From contig CACWPL010000004.1 of assembly GCA_902762785.1 (NCBI GenBank), positions 1 to 64,000 on the forward strand: a DNA stretch of 64,000 nt. The letters run 5' to 3'. Below are positions 61,956 to 64,000 of the stretch, piece after piece. A program made the position numbers and the translations under genes. Each line of letters opens with the position of its first letter. Positions within the stretch are counted from its first letter, which is position 1. The DNA is from an uncultured Ruminococcus sp. Its GTDB lineage: Bacteria > Bacillota > Clostridia > Oscillospirales > Ruminococcaceae. The notes under the pieces are model-generated. The model was not told the DNA's origin and made no database searches. It saw only the letters and a program-made list of their open reading frames with translations.

Positions 61956-62920
61956 CACCTTTTTATCTAAAAGCGCCCTGTAAGGACTACCTTTGGGGCG
62001 GCGACCGACTCCGTGCCTACGGCAAGCAGTCCGATGCGGCCGTGATCGCGGAGAGCTGGGAGCTGAGCTGTCACCCGGATGGGGAGAGCGTCATCGCTTC
62101 CGGCGCATATGCGGGGATGACGCTCACGGCGTTCCTCGCACAGCATCCCGAGGCGCTCGGGGAGAACTGCCGGCGCTTCGACCGGTTCCCCGTCCTCATC
62201 AAGATGATCGACGCGGACAAGGATCTCTCCGTCCAGGTCCACCCGGACGATGCCTATGCCCTCGCCCATGAGGGGGAGCTGGGCAAGACGGAGATGTGGT
62301 ACGTCATCGACGCCGCGCCCGGTGCGGAGCTGATCTACGGCTTTGCCCATGAGGTCACGCAGGAGGCCTTCCGCCATGCCATCGAGACGAACACGCTCGG
62401 CGACATCGTGCGGCATGTGCCGGTGCAGAAGGGGGATGTGTTCTTCATCCCGTCCGGCACGCTCCATGCGATCGGCAAGGGGCTCCTCATCGCGGAGGTG
62501 CAGGAGAACTCCAACACGACCTACCGTGTCTATGACTACGGCCGCGTCGGCAAGGACGGCCGTCCGCGCGAGCTGCATGTAGAAAAGGCGCTCGCGGTGA
62601 CACATCTCACACCGACCGAGCCCCGTGCGCTCCTGTCCCCCAGCACGCTCCCGCTCACGAACACTAGGTACCAGCTCCTCGCGGACTGTGCCTATTTCAC
62701 GGCCATGCGCTTCGACGTCCTGCGGCACTTCTCGCTCACACCGAGCACGGCCAGCTTTGGCCACATCCTCGTGACCGAGGGCGAGGGCACGCTGACGAGC
62801 GAGGGCGAGACCTTCCCGCTGCGGCCCGGCACGAGCCTCTTCCTGCCCGCAGGGACGGCGCCCGCGGAGGTCTTCAGCGAGGCCGGCTGCACGCTGCTCA
62901 TGACCCAGATCGGGCCGTGA
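61952..62920 (+). CDS. manA: Mannose-6-phosphate isomerase, class I
   Basis: Protein of 322 residues linking mannose-6-phosphate and fructose-6-phosphate. Zinc-binding and active-site motifs: SVQVHPDDAYAL, GKTEMWYVI, FFIPSGTLHAIGKG. A TTG start at 61952 overlaps the GH25 stop, with GAGGAGG 8 bases upstream. Placed with glucokinase, it suggests hexose use from plant glycans. Confidence 0.93.
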   Translation: MTPFYLKAPCKDYLWGGDRLRAYGKQSDAAVIAESWELSCHPDGESVIASGAYAGMTLTAFLAQHPEALGENCRRFDRFPVLIKMIDADKDLSVQVHPDDAYALAHEGELGKTEMWYVIDAAPGAELIYGFAHEVTQEAFRHAIETNTLGDIVRHVPVQKGDVFFIPSGTLHAIGKGLLIAEVQENSNTTYRVYDYGRVGKDGRPRELHVEKALAVTHLTPTEPRALLSPSTLPLTNTRYQLLADCAYFTAMRFDVLRHFSLTPSTASFGHILVTEGEGTLTSEGETFPLRPGTSLFLPAGTAPAEVFSEAGCTLLMTQIGP

Positions 62921-62979
62921 CGCATACTATCTATCCCATCAACGACCGCCCATGAGGCGGAGAAATAGGAGGAATCATC

Positions 62980-63939
62980 ATGAGATACTACATCGGAATC
63001 GACCTTGGCGGCACGAACATCGTGGCAGCAGTTGTGGACGAAGCATACCACATCCTCTCCAAGGCCAGCACCAAGACCAACCGTCCCCGCCCCGCGGAGG
63101 CCATCGCAGACGACATGGCCGCAATGGCCATCAAGGCCGTCGAGGAGGCCGGTCTGACCATGGATCAGATCGAGTGGGTCGGCGTCGGCACCCCCGGCAT
63201 CGCCAACAGCGCGACGGGCATCATCGAGTTCTCCAACAACCTCGGCTTTGAGAACACCCCTATGGCCAAGCTCATCCAGCGCCACATCGACAAGCCCGTC
63301 TACATCGAGAACGACGCCAATGCGGCGGCCTACGGTGAGTATGTGGCCGGTGCGGCACGCGGCGCGAAGAACGCGGTCTGCATCACGCTCGGCACGGGCG
63401 TCGGCGGCGGCATCATCATCGACGGCAAGATCTATGCCGGCTCCAACTTCGGCGGCGCCGAGATCGGTCACACCGTGATCTCGCTCGACGGTCCCCAGTG
63501 CTCCTGCGGCCGCAAGGGCTGCTTCGAGGTCTACTCCTCCGCCACCGGCCTGATCCGCATGACCAAGGAGCGCATGGAGGCCGACCCCGACACGGCGATG
63601 CACAAGATCACCGAGGAGCGCGGCGGCAAGGTCTCTGCCCGCACGGCGTTCGATGCCATGCGCCAGGGCGATGCGGCTGCCAAGGAGGTCGTGGACTTCT
63701 ACATCAAGGCGCTCGCAGCCGGCATCACCAACACGATCAACATCTTCCAGCCGGACGTGCTCTGCGTCGGCGGCGGTGTCTGCAACGAGGGCGACCCGCT
63801 CCTCCTGCCGATGAAGGCGCTCGTGGAGAAGGAGGTCTACACCCGCAATTCTCCCAAGAACACCAAGATCGTCATCGCCGAGCTCGGCAACGACGCCGGC
63901 CTGATCGGCGCTGCCTTCCTCGGTGCCGCGCAGAAGTGA
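62980..63939 (+). CDS. glcK: ROK-family glucokinase
   Basis: Protein of 319 residues that phosphorylates glucose or a related hexose. The ATP-binding IGIDLGGTNIVAAVV, substrate-binding ENDANAAAYGEY, GTGVGGGIIIDGKI and the ROK zinc motif CSCGRKGCFEVYSS are intact. AGGAGG precedes the ATG. It is followed by a strong terminator. Confidence 0.94.
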   Translation: MRYYIGIDLGGTNIVAAVVDEAYHILSKASTKTNRPRPAEAIADDMAAMAIKAVEEAGLTMDQIEWVGVGTPGIANSATGIIEFSNNLGFENTPMAKLIQRHIDKPVYIENDANAAAYGEYVAGAARGAKNAVCITLGTGVGGGIIIDGKIYAGSNFGGAEIGHTVISLDGPQCSCGRKGCFEVYSSATGLIRMTKERMEADPDTAMHKITEERGGKVSARTAFDAMRQGDAAAKEVVDFYIKALAAGITNTINIFQPDVLCVGGGVCNEGDPLLLPMKALVEKEVYTRNSPKNTKIVIAELGNDAGLIGAAFLGAAQK

Positions 63940-63960
63940 TCTCTGCCGGATAGCATGAGA

Positions 63961-63992
63961 AAAGCCCCTTTTCCTCGAGGAAAGGGGCTTTT
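63961..63992. terminator. Terminator after glucokinase
   Basis: A long stem (63961-63974 with 63979-63992, one bulge) around a TCGA loop, with flanking A and T runs. Confidence 0.85.
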
Positions 63993-64000
63993 ATGTGTTC

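Overview
The window looks like a chromosomal segment of a GC-rich, spore-forming, fibre-degrading Clostridium-class bacterium of the Ruminococcaceae/Oscillospiraceae type. The evidence is a Gram-positive sporulation sigma cluster (spoIIGA, sigE, sigG), a xyloglucanase-like GH74 enzyme carrying a cellulosomal type I dockerin, many lipoproteins and membrane-anchored BspA-type leucine-rich-repeat proteins, archaeal-type prolyl-tRNA synthetase, a cysteine T-box, and sigma-A promoters with 17-bp spacers. No rRNA, tRNA, CRISPR array, insertion sequence or prophage was recognised. Coding density is high, and many genes overlap by ATGA/TGATG junctions.

Layout. 1-2.2 kb: a broken or partial gene end, a zinc-ribbon membrane protein and a TPM-domain protein. 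2.3-5.1 kb (minus): secG and rnr. 5.3-11.7 kb (plus): a small membrane protein, proS, two tandem GH3 lipoproteins, an HD hydrolase, a thioesterase-like protein, a CYTH protein and feoA, whose ribosome binding site lies inside a terminator-like hairpin. 11.7-20.3 kb (minus): dockerin-GH74, then typA, an LRR lipoprotein and a 1043-residue VanY-type carboxypeptidase with a very long Thr-rich linker. 20.4-22.4 kb: a GC-rich structured segment (possible ncRNA), a second VanY-type peptidase and a 39-residue membrane peptide. 22.4-26.9 kb (minus): an Ytr-like operon (lipoprotein, GntR repressor, ABC ATPase, large permease) with a palindromic operator at the promoter. 26.9-32.9 kb (minus): murA, then walJ-rlmH-radical SAM followed by two overlapping genes for membrane-anchored TIR proteins. 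33-37.1 kb (minus): two cyclophilin-like proteins, cysS with its T-box leader, and a PH-domain protein. 37.2-44.5 kb (plus): glmS and four consecutive membrane-anchored LRR proteins. 44.6-47.1 kb: spoIIGA-sigE (minus) divergent from sigG (plus) with a Spo0A box between. 47.1-54 kb (minus): a seven-gene murD operon. 54.2-64 kb (plus): ung, metF, a stand-alone MetH-activation protein, metH, a GH74-like lipoprotein, a GH25 lysozyme, manA and a ROK glucokinase.

How they work together. Recurrent themes are the cell envelope (murA, murD, glmS, two VanY peptidases, GH25, GH3, SecG, LRR surface proteins), plant glucan use (two GH74 proteins, manA, glucokinase), one-carbon/methionine metabolism (metF-metH with a split activation domain) and sporulation. 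The least explained loci are the tandem TIR-transmembrane gene pair, the four-gene LRR receptor-like operon and the structured GC-rich segment near 20.5 kb.
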